A DNA stretch of 64,000 nucleotides from Ostrinia nubilalis (lineage: Eukaryota > Arthropoda > Insecta > Lepidoptera > Crambidae), in contig NC_087095.1 of the NCBI RefSeq assembly GCF_963855985.1, positions 4,722,001 to 4,786,000 of the forward strand, written 5' to 3'. A program made the position numbers and the translations under genes. Under the pieces are notes generated by a model that ran no database searches, had not been told where the DNA came from, and worked only from the letters and a program-made list of their open reading frames with translations. Positions 1 to 46,200 of the stretch are shown here, one piece after another (position 1 is the stretch's first letter; each line of letters starts with the position of its first letter).

Positions 1-711
1 TCGTGGACCTTATTACCAAGATACAGGCACCATTTTTGCAGTAGAAATGTAGCTATTCGTACCATAGTGAGCTTGGTGTGCGTGCAGGGCAGCAGCGGGC
101 GCTGGAACTTGCGCTGGGAGCCAACGACGCTATTGGTTGACGTTTTGGCAGGATGACATTATCGTGGACCTTATTACCAAGACACAGGCACCATTGTTGC
201 AGTAGAAAATGTAAAGTATTCGTACCATAGTGAGCTTGGTGTGCGTGCAGGGCAGCAGTGGTCGCTGGAACTTGCGCTGGGAGCCGACGGCGCCATTGGT
301 TGACGTTTTAGCAGGATGAAATCATCGTGGACCTTATTACCAAGACACAGGCACCATTTTTGCAGGTAATAATATAAATATTCGTACCATAGTGAGCTTG
401 GTGTGCGTGCAGGGCAGCAGTGGTCGCTGGAACTTGCGCTGGGAGCCGACGGCGCCATTGGTTGACGTTTTAGCAGGATGAAATCATCGTGGACCTTATT
501 ACCAAGACACAGGCACCATTTTTGCAGGTAATAATATAAATATTCGTACCATAGTGAGCTTGGTGTGCGTGCAGGGCAGCAGTGGTCGCTGGAACTTGCG
601 CTGGGAGCCGACGGCGCCATTGGTTGACGTTTTAGCAGGATGAAATCATCGTGGACCTTATTACCAAGACACAGGCACCATTTTTGCAGGTAATAATATA
701 AATATTCGTAC
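1..711 (-). repeat. 162-bp tandem array copied from the 3' end of Efa6 exon 19
   Basis: Copies of the donor junction lie near 62, 225, 387 and 549, with the true one at 711 (spacing 162-163). Each unit holds the last 69 nt of exon 19, the splice donor and about 93 nt of intron. The copies at 387 and 549 look identical, so expansion is recent; the one nearest the window start is the most diverged. Confidence 0.92.
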
Positions 712-36385
<35,674 letters not shown>

Positions 36386-37731
36386 ATTCAGAACACGACA
36401 GTTTTGATCACCATCCTCCGAAGGATTTCACTAGGCACACTTTTATTAAACCATGTGGGATGAATTGGTGCAGAATTTCGATAAATTATTAAATAAAAAG
36501 AATAATCATAATTACAACGCACGAAGAACAAACGCACCCAACCAAAGCGAATGCAGCATAGATAAAAAATTTGAAATTTAAACGATTAATGTCAACTCGA
36601 CTAAACTCGAGTGATAAAGTAATTTGTAAAATATTTTCTAAATAAATGCCTAAATATATAATTTTGTTAAAATGTTCATTTAAAGGTACACCCAAGAGGA
36701 TTATTTTAGTTCTAGTTAAATTTTATTCTAGAAATATAAATAATTAAGAACAAAATTATTAGGTAAATAAAATAATCGATTATTAAAGAGTCGATTGTAA
36801 GTCACTCGATTCTGGGCCAATTTTGACAGTTGTGTAGGCATGTCAAATGATGTCAAACTGTTTAAGATCCGTTTCAGTCTCACTATAGATATTTTAATTC
36901 AAGAAAAATTGTGTTTTAACCATTATTTGAAAATCGTAATTACAGTTTGTGAGATAAAATTAAGAAGCAATATTTAAAAATAGTAATATTTTTTGGAGCT
37001 TTACTACTCTCTAATTTATAACGATATGTTAGTATTCATCAAGTCTTTTTGAATTAGCTTCGGACTAGTAACTAAGCAATGCTGTTAATCAAGGATAATA
37101 TAACAACTGTTTACAGTATTTTTGCGCACGGGTTATGCATAGCTTATTTTTATTGCTTTATAACCTAGAAACAAGAATAACAACAAAAAATTGTTCTGAA
37201 TTTGCTTTTATGTGTAAAAAATAGAAAAATTCATATCAATGAATGTATGAAACATGAACATAGAGATGATTTAATTTGTTGCCAAATATATTTTTTTTCT
37301 TTCTTTCTTTCATTTTTTCTAATTATTAAAACATAACAAACATCCATTTAAGATTCATTCTCACAAGAGAAAAATAAAAATAGAGTCCAAATATTTATTA
37401 AAAATGAAAAGTTCTAATTTCCTGTCATGTTCCATAGAAGATTTTTTTAATAAAAATCTAACCCTATCATGCTTTCAGTATACTGGCCTTGGTAACGTCG
37501 TTTCTCAAATCCCACTATATTTTGATGAAAGCGTGCCCCTTGTTCTTGCGAATAAGCCCCCATAATTATTTGAAATAAATATTTCTGATTTCTGATATCT
37601 GATTTGTAAACATATCCCAATGAGAATGTGACGTGCATCTTGAGAGACATTCTACTATGAAGATGGAAAATTCAAATCGGTATAACTTCTTAAAAAGCAA
37701 ATATTTTCCAGTTTTTTAGGTTTAATAATAA
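36386..37731. other. Efa6 upstream region
   Basis: Intergenic side of Efa6, AT-rich. Presumed 5' UTR just above 36385. No promoter motif can be claimed. Confidence 0.35.
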
Positions 37732-38673
37732 GGGTATTTCGCAGAAACAGTAAATTTTCTGTGTCCAGGCAGTCGAACACATGTTTTTTTATATCTATAT
37801 GTATAAAACTATTTTTATGGGAAAGTTTATCAAAAGTTTCATTTGTTTTTGCTATTACAATAGCAGAAACTACAAATAATACCGTAGAAAAAGTTAATCA
37901 AAAGTCGTTTTTCTAATTTCCTTTTTATGTCCATTACTGTTGTTTGCCAAAATGAAGGCACATTATAACAAATTGAAGCGTAATTTCATTCTAATAGCAC
38001 TCTCTTTATATTTGCGAAACGTTTGGCTATCGGAAAATAAAAACTTTAAATGTCAAATACTTAAAGGAAGGAAATAAAGTGAAGTTAAGTTCTTGTCCGA
38101 GTCAAAAGTATAATTTCCCAGGGTCTTCTTTTCGACCATTGTAGTAACGAAACGAAAGAACTTAGAATGTAATGCACTGCACCGTTACACTCGGCCATTT
38201 CGTCCCAAGAGGCCATCGAGGCAGGATAGTACTTCGTTGATCAGTTTCGCGATAAATCGCTTAAGTAGGTCCCTCCTTGGGTTTTTGTTTCCTAAAAAGT
38301 CAATTTCTTTGGACGGTTTTTTGCAGCTAAACAATGGATTAATTTTATTGTTTATTTACACAGATGTAGTGTCTGTAGGGGTAAACCCATGATTTAAATA
38401 GTAAATGCATAGGGTAAATAGGTTTTTGTCTGTGGTGTCTTTTAGGCATAAATCTAATTTCTTTGGCCCTAATTTCCTTGTTTTCCGTGGCATAAAATGG
38501 CCTAGGAAATTATAAAATACCATTTTTAATCAAATGGTATCAGTTCATCACTTTTAGTTATATTAGCTTAGTTTTTGCTACTTAATGCAATGGGAAACTA
38601 AAAATAGTTAAAAACAAAAAATATTTCGTACCAAGGAAATTAGGCAAAATTGACCATTTTTGGCGAAATACCC
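37732..38673. mobile_element. Possible DNA element, GGGTATTTCGC ends
   Basis: Inverted ends gggtatttcgc / gcgaaataccc, with ataa immediately outside each end (a possible 4-bp duplication), 942 bp apart. No coding capacity; the short ends make this tentative. Confidence 0.45.
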
Positions 38674-38879
38674 ATAAAAGTAAAGTAATTAATTGGCAGA
38701 ACTTTTAAAAATTAAAATTTTAAGGTTTTTTAAAAATATAAAACCGTAATATAAAATCAACAACAAAATCTTTTTAGGTATTTTCATACCTAACTTCAAA
38801 TTGAACATCTTTTAACTCTGGTTTTTGTTCTGTTGATTTGATATAACACGAAAATATTAGGATTTTGATTTTGTTGAAC

Positions 38880-39066
38880 ACTTGACATTTTGTGGATTTG
38901 ACAATTTGCGCATTTGACATTTTGCGAATTTGACAATTTGCCATTTGACAATAAAATTTGCTAATAAACCAAAACTTAAATAACAAAAAAAAAATTGCCA
39001 AATTGACAATTTGCGAATTTGGCAGATTGCGACCGCTTGACAATTTGCGAATTTGACAATTTGCGC
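38880..39066. repeat. Minisatellite of GACAATTTGCGAATTT-type words
   Basis: Two blocks of degenerate 15-16 bp units (tgacaatttgcgaatt and variants) in the same sense, separated by an A-rich spacer. It is similar in style to the word-built foldbacks elsewhere but is not inverted. Confidence 0.7.
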
Positions 39067-39339
39067 ATAAAGGCACGATTTAAGTCTTTTATTTTCTATA
39101 ATCTTCTTTCCGCTCACTTTTTTGTAGATGTGACTCCATCTATGGACTCTTATGTCTTTGTCGTCGTTTAATCTGTGATCCGCTGTCAAATACGTCAAAT
39201 ATATGTCAGTGTCAGTACTGTCAGTTGCACGCACGCACAGATCATAGAGAAAAGTAATACATAGGAAATAGAGAACCCACTCTGTCAATTTTTTGAACCT
39301 ACTAATTGACAGCCTGGTGTTAAATTCCCTGTACTTAAC

Positions 39340-39432
39340 CTACGTACGTAACGCTCACATACATACATAGTACACGCACACATACATACATAAAGTCCAC
39401 GCACACATACACACAGTTCACGCACACATAGG
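39340..39432. repeat. CACATACATA-type simple repeat
   Basis: Alternating acatacata and cacgcacaca units, including three 23-27 bp higher-order units (tacacgcacacataca and similar). Confidence 0.7.
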
Positions 39433-39471
39433 CCCTCATAACCTTCAAAGAATTATTGTTTTTATGATGTA

Positions 39472-39574
39472 CAATGTAGAATTTTTTCAAATCCATTATT
39501 TTGAAAATATTTATCTTTATGGTGTACGTATTGTATTATTTTCAAAACAATGGATTTGGAAAAATTCTACATTG
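39472..39574. mobile_element. Short foldback, CAATGTAGAATTTTT ends
   Basis: Arms of about 36 bp (caatgtagaattttt... ...attttgaaaat) inverted around a 30-bp loop, 103 bp in all. Probably a short MITE; no target duplication is clear. Confidence 0.6.
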
Positions 39575-40377
39575 CACATGGAAATGCAAATAAGTAAACA
39601 AAAACTTTTGAATTTAATAATTTTACTTTATTTATGAACACACATAATATTATACACCAAAAGCGTCTTTTCGCAAAGTTTTCAACAACACTAAAAAAGC
39701 ATTTGCACATTGAGAAAACTCAGATCACTTGTGAACATAACAGAAAGTTTCTTCGCGATTCACGAAGGAACGAACAAAACTCCGATGAACCAGAACAGCA
39801 GCAGGTACGAAGGAATGAACTTGAATTTGACTCGACGACTCTTCAATACTTTAATAGGGCCACAGAAAACTTAAATGATGGCTAAGAAAACAAGAATGCA
39901 TTTAACATAACAAAAACAACACCGGCCATTTTGGAGGAAAAACAAAGTTGCCATATGTTAAATAGTAATTTCTACTACTCTATTATGTAAATTATAACAA
40001 AAATGTCAATGTTCAGTTTTAAATTAAAACAAATTAATTTCATTTAGAAAAAGTTTTCACATTGTAATTAACAATATTCTCAAATAATTAAGAAAAAAAT
40101 GAAAATATGAAGGAAACAGGAGCAGCGACATCTAGAGCGTTTTAGGGTAGTTAAAAAGTATTTGAATTTATTCACCGATGTCGCTGTTTGGAAGCAAGTT
40201 TCACTTCGATGACCGTTGTATGGAAGTTTCCACACCCTGGCACAGATTATTGTAGTGTGCAGTTGTGTAATATTTTTTGCACGAAATCGCGAGAATAATA
40301 ACGGTAAAATAGCCTCAAGACCCGCCTAAAAGGAGTGAAATCATTACTCTGCCTTAAATTAATTACAATAAGTGAAA

Positions 40378-40474
40378 ATGTACATTTTCTCAAATTTAGT
40401 GAAAGTTACCATCCCCAACTATTTAGCGGGACTACCAATTCCTGACACCTTCGGTGGATGGTTCCGTCTTGGAG
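40378..40474 (+). CDS. Cisd2: Cisd2 exon 1
   Basis: ATG at 40378 in agtgaaaATG; encodes MYIFSNLVKVTIPNYLAGLP onward to GGWFRLG plus G before donor gtgaat. Residues before the membrane segment. Confidence 0.92.
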
Positions 40475-41715
40475 GTGAATAAAATAATTCTTATTCTATC
40501 CCTTTACATGTACAAACTATGTTAATTATCCTATAATTAAGTTCTTGGATGTGGAGGTTAACTTTGTAACTATTCAAAAACTAAAACAAAACCTAAGTAC
40601 AAAACGAGTTTTCTAGCAGATAATTGGTTCAACCATTTACCTGTAACCTTGATGGAGCTCTCGTTACTACCATACTTGATTCAATGACACACTTTCAATA
40701 CATAAATGAAAATGTAGTTTTGTCATGCTTAGGCAGCATGCTATCTAAGCATGACAGGCCAAGTAAATTAGCTTACTTATTTTTTTTTATGATAATAGGT
40801 ACTACTTCTAAGTCCTGTAAGGTATATTCAAATAAAAATTTAAGCAAGCAATAAAAATTACCTTGTGTTTTTCAGTGCGTGATTGGCTTGCCCTTCTACC
40901 ACCAACTTTGGCTGTAGGAGGTATATCCTACTATTCTTATCAAACATACAAAAAAGCGCAGTGCGCTGGCAATGGTCAAGTGAACACAAGTATAAGGAAG
41001 GATATTAATAAAGTTGTGGATTTCATTGACATTGAGGATATAACAGAAAAGGCGGTACTTTGCAGGTGTTGGAAAAGCAAAAACGTAAGTATTTTCAGCT
41101 TTATCTTTATTTACATGGCAGTTTGTAATCTTCGTGCTAGGTTTTGTGTTCCCAATGATATTTTATATTATGTATTCCAGCTGAATAAAATGATAAGGCA
41201 AATGTTTTCTATGTGGTGTGGCCTAGATCTCTTCTTATCAGTGAGATAACTACTGCCTGTAAATATCTTATAGTAAACAACTCTTCCTGCTGAAGGAACG
41301 AGGCATGTTAATTCCTACACAGTACACTTGCAGTTTATAAAAAATTAACTTATGTCTATAAGGAAGGACAAATAGATGATTAAATGCTGCCCAGATAATG
41401 TGGCATACATTTGGAATAGTTGTACAACTGTTGCTGGGCCATAACTGGGTCTTTATTGTGTAACTGCCTGAAATGTAAGACCTTATTTAGTAAAGCAATA
41501 AATGACCAAGTATTTAACATTTTGAGTTACTTATAATAATAGCAATAGCCCATATTATACTGTGACATTTCCATTACTATACACAAAATATATAATTTGT
41601 CAAAAATGCTCATCTGTTTCAGTGGCCCTATTGCGATGGCGCTCACGGTCCTCACAACAAAGCCACCGGTGATAACACCGGCCCAGTAGTCGTCCGGCAC
41701 AAGGAAAACAAGTAG
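40378..41715 (+). CDS. Cisd2: CDGSH iron-sulfur domain protein, CISD2 type (3 exons, complete)
   Basis: CISD proteins hold a 2Fe-2S cluster facing the cytosol on ER and outer mitochondrial membranes and act in calcium and redox balance. Three exons give 132 residues, close to the usual 135. The N-terminus MYIFSNLVKVTIPNYLAGLP is followed by a membrane segment (about 37-55, LALLPPTLAVGGISYYSY). The cluster motif CRCWKSKNWPYCDGAH has the three Cys and one His ligands (Cys-X-Cys, Cys, His). The C-terminus is VVVRHKENK. Exons are 40378-40474, 40876-41084 and 41623-41715; phases 1 and 0 match, and donors gtgaat and gtaagt and both acceptors are canonical. A polyadenylation signal lies at 41992. 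The gene is head to head with Efa6 and tail to tail with the membrane-protein gene below it. Confidence 0.95.
40876..41084 (+). CDS. Cisd2: Cisd2 exon 2: membrane segment and first cluster ligands
   Basis: Acceptor tttttcag, then (V)RDWLALLPPTLAVGGISYY and onward to EDITEKAVLCRCWKSKN, donor gtaagt. Holds the CxC ligands. Confidence 0.94.
41623..41715 (+). CDS. Cisd2: Cisd2 exon 3: end of CDGSH motif
   Basis: Acceptor ctgtttcag, then WPYCDGAHGPHNKATGDNTG and a stop after KENK. Supplies the third Cys and the His ligand. Confidence 0.95.
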   Translation, partial: WPYCDGAHGPHNKATGDNTGPVVVRHKENK

Positions 41716-41991
41716 ACAGATGAGCTCACCAGTCTACTCTACCAATAGTACATACCAACAGGTGATAACAAATGTGATTATTATTAATTCTAAAATCGTT
41801 AAACGTTAATTGCTTTTAAATGTCTACATCACCAAAGCTTGTCTTGTATACAGTAATGTTTTTTAAATAAGTAAGTGATGCAATTTTGTATTTTTTGGCA
41901 TTTTTGCTTTTTATTACATTGTTTTTATAATTATGAAACTGGTTGAACCTAACAAATATTGAACAATTATGTATTTTGGTTGAAGAAGTGT

Positions 41992-41997
41992 AATAAA
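41992..41997 (+). terminator. Cisd2 polyadenylation signal
   Basis: AATAAA in gaagtgtaataaacac, about 280 bp after the stop codon, followed by a T/G-rich stretch. Confidence 0.65.
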
Positions 41998-43273
41998 CAC
42001 TTTGTATTGTTCCTTTATCGAATGTTTTTTATTTTTCATAACAATAGCCTTAGATTAATAAAACCTAGATGGATAGTCTTCATACAAACGCTTCGTCAAG
42101 AGTGAGGCAAAAATCTTATATCATTAGTGTCAATTTTGTTGGGGAGTGTAGACAGTGAAGGCGATTTTCCCGAAAGTAGGGAAATTTTTAATACGTTTTT
42201 AATTATTTTATAACTAACAAAAACAAAACGCATCATGTACTTACTTATTTATTGAATTCAAAGTACCTACCTAATTACAATAAGATAAATCGACTGAATA
42301 GTCTCGATTTCATAAAAAAGGAAGTGTATTTGTACGGCGAACAATTGGGAAATAAATTTTCTTGTTACTGGTATCATTCCCGTATTTAATTTTTGAAAGC
42401 CAAATTCAAGCAAAATACGCGTCAAATCGTAGTACTTACTTATGAAATGTAACACTGGTCACTTTCTTTAGTTTTTCTGATGTATTTAGACACCCTTTCA
42501 CAGCACAAACCGTCTTAATTAATTAAAAGTCGTCGGACGTGTTTACCAATTTTTCACTTTGACAGTTCATGTGACGTTTACGAGTAAGCCATTCTGGCTT
42601 ACTAAAATCTGCCTCACCTTTCGTGCACTGACTATCTATCTAGGTTTTATTAATCTAAGACAATAGCATTTTACAGAACTAAAAGGAAATTAAATAAAAA
42701 TCATATTGTTTCTTTCAAATTTTATATTTCCAATTCATTGCTTACAATATATCAAATCACAGACAAATATTGACTTTAATAGTAAATAAATAATATTTAT
42801 TCACCAATCCAGAATAAATTTTGATAAAATTGTAAACTTTTTGAGACTGAATACTTTATGGGTATTGAAGATTATTATGGCACAAATGAGTATATTATTT
42901 ACTACCCATTTCTTGATATTTACTCAAAATACTTAATAATGGCCTATTAGTGCCTGTCTTAATAAAACTTGATGAGACCATATAACCTTTCGTCTTATAA
43001 TACTAAAAATCTAAAATTACGTCACATAAGAAAAGAAAATACGAAAATAAAATTACGTGTTTTACGCTAAATGTATAAAATCCAATATAAATACTTGAAA
43101 CACAGCTGTGCAAGATCTGCGGCGAAGTCATAGACAAACTAGAATCTAATGCAACTCAGTCTTTGATTCCATAGCAAGATATTGGTACCAAGTGTCACGA
43201 GCTTGTAGTTCAGAGCAGGAAAAGCTAAGAGAGAACAGTAGACAGAAGAGCAGGTACCAATCCCTGATTACTT
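41998..43273. other. 3' region between Cisd2 and the membrane-protein gene
   Basis: Convergent 3' ends. The minus-strand gene's 3' UTR probably occupies 42780-43273, with a candidate AATAAA (minus) at 42796-42801. An inverted pair (cttagattaataaaacctag near 42050, reversed near 42640-42660) suggests a MITE of about 610 bp at 42050-42661. Confidence 0.4.
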
Positions 43274-43279
43274 TTACAA
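43274..43279 (-). CDS. Membrane-protein gene exon 6: last codon and stop
   Basis: Acceptor ttcttttcag, then TTG TAA. The rest of this exon is 3' UTR. Confidence 0.6.
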   Translation of the reverse strand: M

Positions 43280-46200
43280 CTGAAAAGAAAAAAAAATAAC
43301 TTTATCAATTAATACAACAAGGTCAATCAACAATCCATGTTTTATTTATTTCAATCCATGTGATACTAAATAAGCTGTGCTTTGCTGCTTTACTTTTACG
43401 AAATAAAAATAAACTAATTTCTTACCTCTATTCGTGTTTCTGCAATGTTTTCTTCATTTCTTAACAATTCGTGTTTCAAGCCATTTCTTTGCCTGAAAAA
43501 AAAAAAGTAAATATTACTCATATTCATTTCGGACCCTCATGATTTTGAAACCCCATGCTCATATTCCAACATTTTCACCATGACGCGGCGGACGCGGCGT
43601 GGGCAAGAAGTTAATGTGAAACCAAATATTGAATTTCTGTGGTATATAATAATGTACATAAAACGTGGCTATAAATATTCGACCCTTTGTTCCTCGCCCT
43701 CGAAGTGGCGTTTTGTTCGGAAGCGGTTTCCGCCGCGTGCGCCTACGCAGGCTCGGAACTCGTATCAAGTTACCGCCACACAACAGGGAAGCCACAAACA
43801 AGACTTTATTTTGACGTGCACACCTCCCTATACGTTCGAAATACAACTTTTATGGTCCTTCGTCTCGGATTACTTTACGGATTAGTTTTATGTTTTATTA
43901 CAATTTGAGAGAGTTGCCCTGAAAGTATTGATTTACTTGCAGGATTCGTAATCCGATTAAGTTTTTTACATAAATCAAAATGTTCAAGTGTTACCAGTTC
44001 TAGACCAGAACCAGACCATATTAGAAGAAGAGGAAAGTGCACAGATTAACCCCCAAGAAAAAGTACATAACATTTGTGACGGTTTTACTTCCGAAATTGC
44101 TTTGCTCTGGCTTTTTTCTATCAACTTCGCTTGTCTCTGACTTTTCAAAATAACACTCGTGACTGTTTCAATTTCGCGACTGCTTCACGGAACGAAGCGA
44201 TTTCAGAATCAAAGCTTTCACTTTGTCTAGATCTCTGAAATGGATAAAGTCTCGTATTGCTCGAAGCGACAATAGCCCAACGGTGTCGGTATCGGACTGG
44301 CCGAATCGAGATCTGAGGAACGCGGGTTTGAACTCGATTATCCGCTGGAATATTGTGGTGAACCCACTCGTAACACAAGAATATTTAAAGTACGGCCAAC
44401 GAGAAGCGATACCAAATGTAAACAAACCCAATTGTCATGGGTGAACCCTCTAATCCATATCTGTGGGTGAACCCGTCTGACTTTGACATATTTTGGCGGG
44501 AGAACGAGACATTACGACAAATACACAAGATGGGAAGAGACAGAATATATTGTCAACTCGACAGTCGTATCGACCTTTTGTATCGCTGCTAGTTGGCCGT
44601 ACTTTAGCTCAGTACAAGCGCAAAATAGAATTTTGTGGTACAAGGTGGTTAACGGGACTGATATTATTCTTAATTTAAAAAAAGATTTCAATACTGATCC
44701 TTACAAGTATATCCTCCTCCAGACGATGAGGCCGGTGTAGGCGACGCAGACGATGCTGCAAGTTATGGCCACCATGATGCCCGCAGCCAGGCCCACGGGC
44801 TCGCCACGCATGCCCGAGTAGCGCACTCGCTCTGAGTCCTTGCGCACCTCGCCATTCACTAGAATTGACATCAATAGGTTTTTAAAACATTTTAATATTA
44901 CATCGGAATTAATAAATGCGCTGGACGCGAGCAGCTGAGGACCGAACGATTTGGAAGTCCTTGAAGCGTCGTGGAAGAATCAACCGCGGTCGTCTTTTGT
45001 TTTGTTTGGTTGGTTGAAACGAACAGTACTAATTGGTTTGTACAACATTTCAGATGCGAACGATAGAAAATATTCCTATTTTTGCGGAAAGTCTATCAGT
45101 TGACTTTCCACAGCCTTTGCACTGTCAAGACTGCAGTGCCCTGCATATCGCTGTGATTTATCTACTAGTCCCACCCTGGCCCATCTACTTCCAAGGGCTG
45201 AGCCCGAACATTGGTCAATCTTCTTCAATCGCCAAAAGCAATGATCGTTATCACCGCTCTATCTTTAATCTACACGCGTACAATTTCCGAAAATATCACC
45301 GATGTTTACGTACTTTCAAGCCTCAAGTTCCAAGTAAGGATTTGCATGCACGTAACACTTTGGAGCCTTATTCGATTGGACACGGACTTTCACGCGTGAA
45401 GCGGTGAATTTTTGATTTACACGTATCTGCCTCAAACCTGCCTACTTTATCCGCCTTTGTTGTAAAAAGAGTATGAAAGTTTCTCTTTAACCGCGTATAT
45501 CAGCTCTCTATTCAACGATAGGTATGACGATAATAATATAGTGACCATGCGAACTCCATTCGATTTATTAACTGCAAGCGCGGCGCCTTATAGGGTCCTG
45601 CGCCAGCGTTTATTGAACTGCTTAATAGATTCCTTTATTTTAAACTGTTCCGTGCTTCCTCCGAGTAGTTCAATGTGATTAATCGGTATGTTGAAAGCTT
45701 GAAGGAAGTTGACGTAAGTTACCTAGCCAAGCGTGAGAATAGGGTACCAATGCAAGCAATAATTTTCTCAAGTAAGGAATGAATTTGTACTTTCGATCAT
45801 GTGAACCGCGATCGAGACTTGACTGACCAAAATTTACGTCAATGGAGCCGCGATCAGAAGCCAGTATTTAATCATTTACCTTGTAAGAACTCCGCCTGTG
45901 AGTCAGGCACCCCGGGCAAGACGACCCGCTCATCCTCCGAATCCTCGGGGAACGATGGCAAGTCTATATGCTCCTGGTTGTCGTCGCGCGAATGCAGCAT
46001 GTCGAAAACCTCGGACCTTTGAACAATCAGATCAAAGAACATAATTAGAACATTATGATAACATGTTTTTAAAGTTAGATACTGAAATACTGAATAGGAC
46101 TAGGTATCCCAAAATGAGACATGTGACGCGAAACTATATTTTGCTGACAATACACTTATGCAAAAGTTTTGCCTTGGAAAATCGCCACAAATTTGATTTT

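Noticed and set aside
174..620. 148-residue minus-strand frame made of three identical 54-residue repeats
   Set aside because: It is the 162-bp exon/intron array read in a non-Efa6 frame; its length follows from 162 being divisible by three. Kept only as a low-weight finding.
39634..39885. 83-codon plus-strand frame in the Efa6-Cisd2 spacer
   Set aside because: No recognisable family or splice context; could not be supported as a gene.
43149..43279. Hydrophobic reading VIRDWYLLFCLLFSLSFSC in the last exon of the membrane-protein gene
   Set aside because: It needs a phase that exon 5 does not supply; the in-phase reading stops after one codon.
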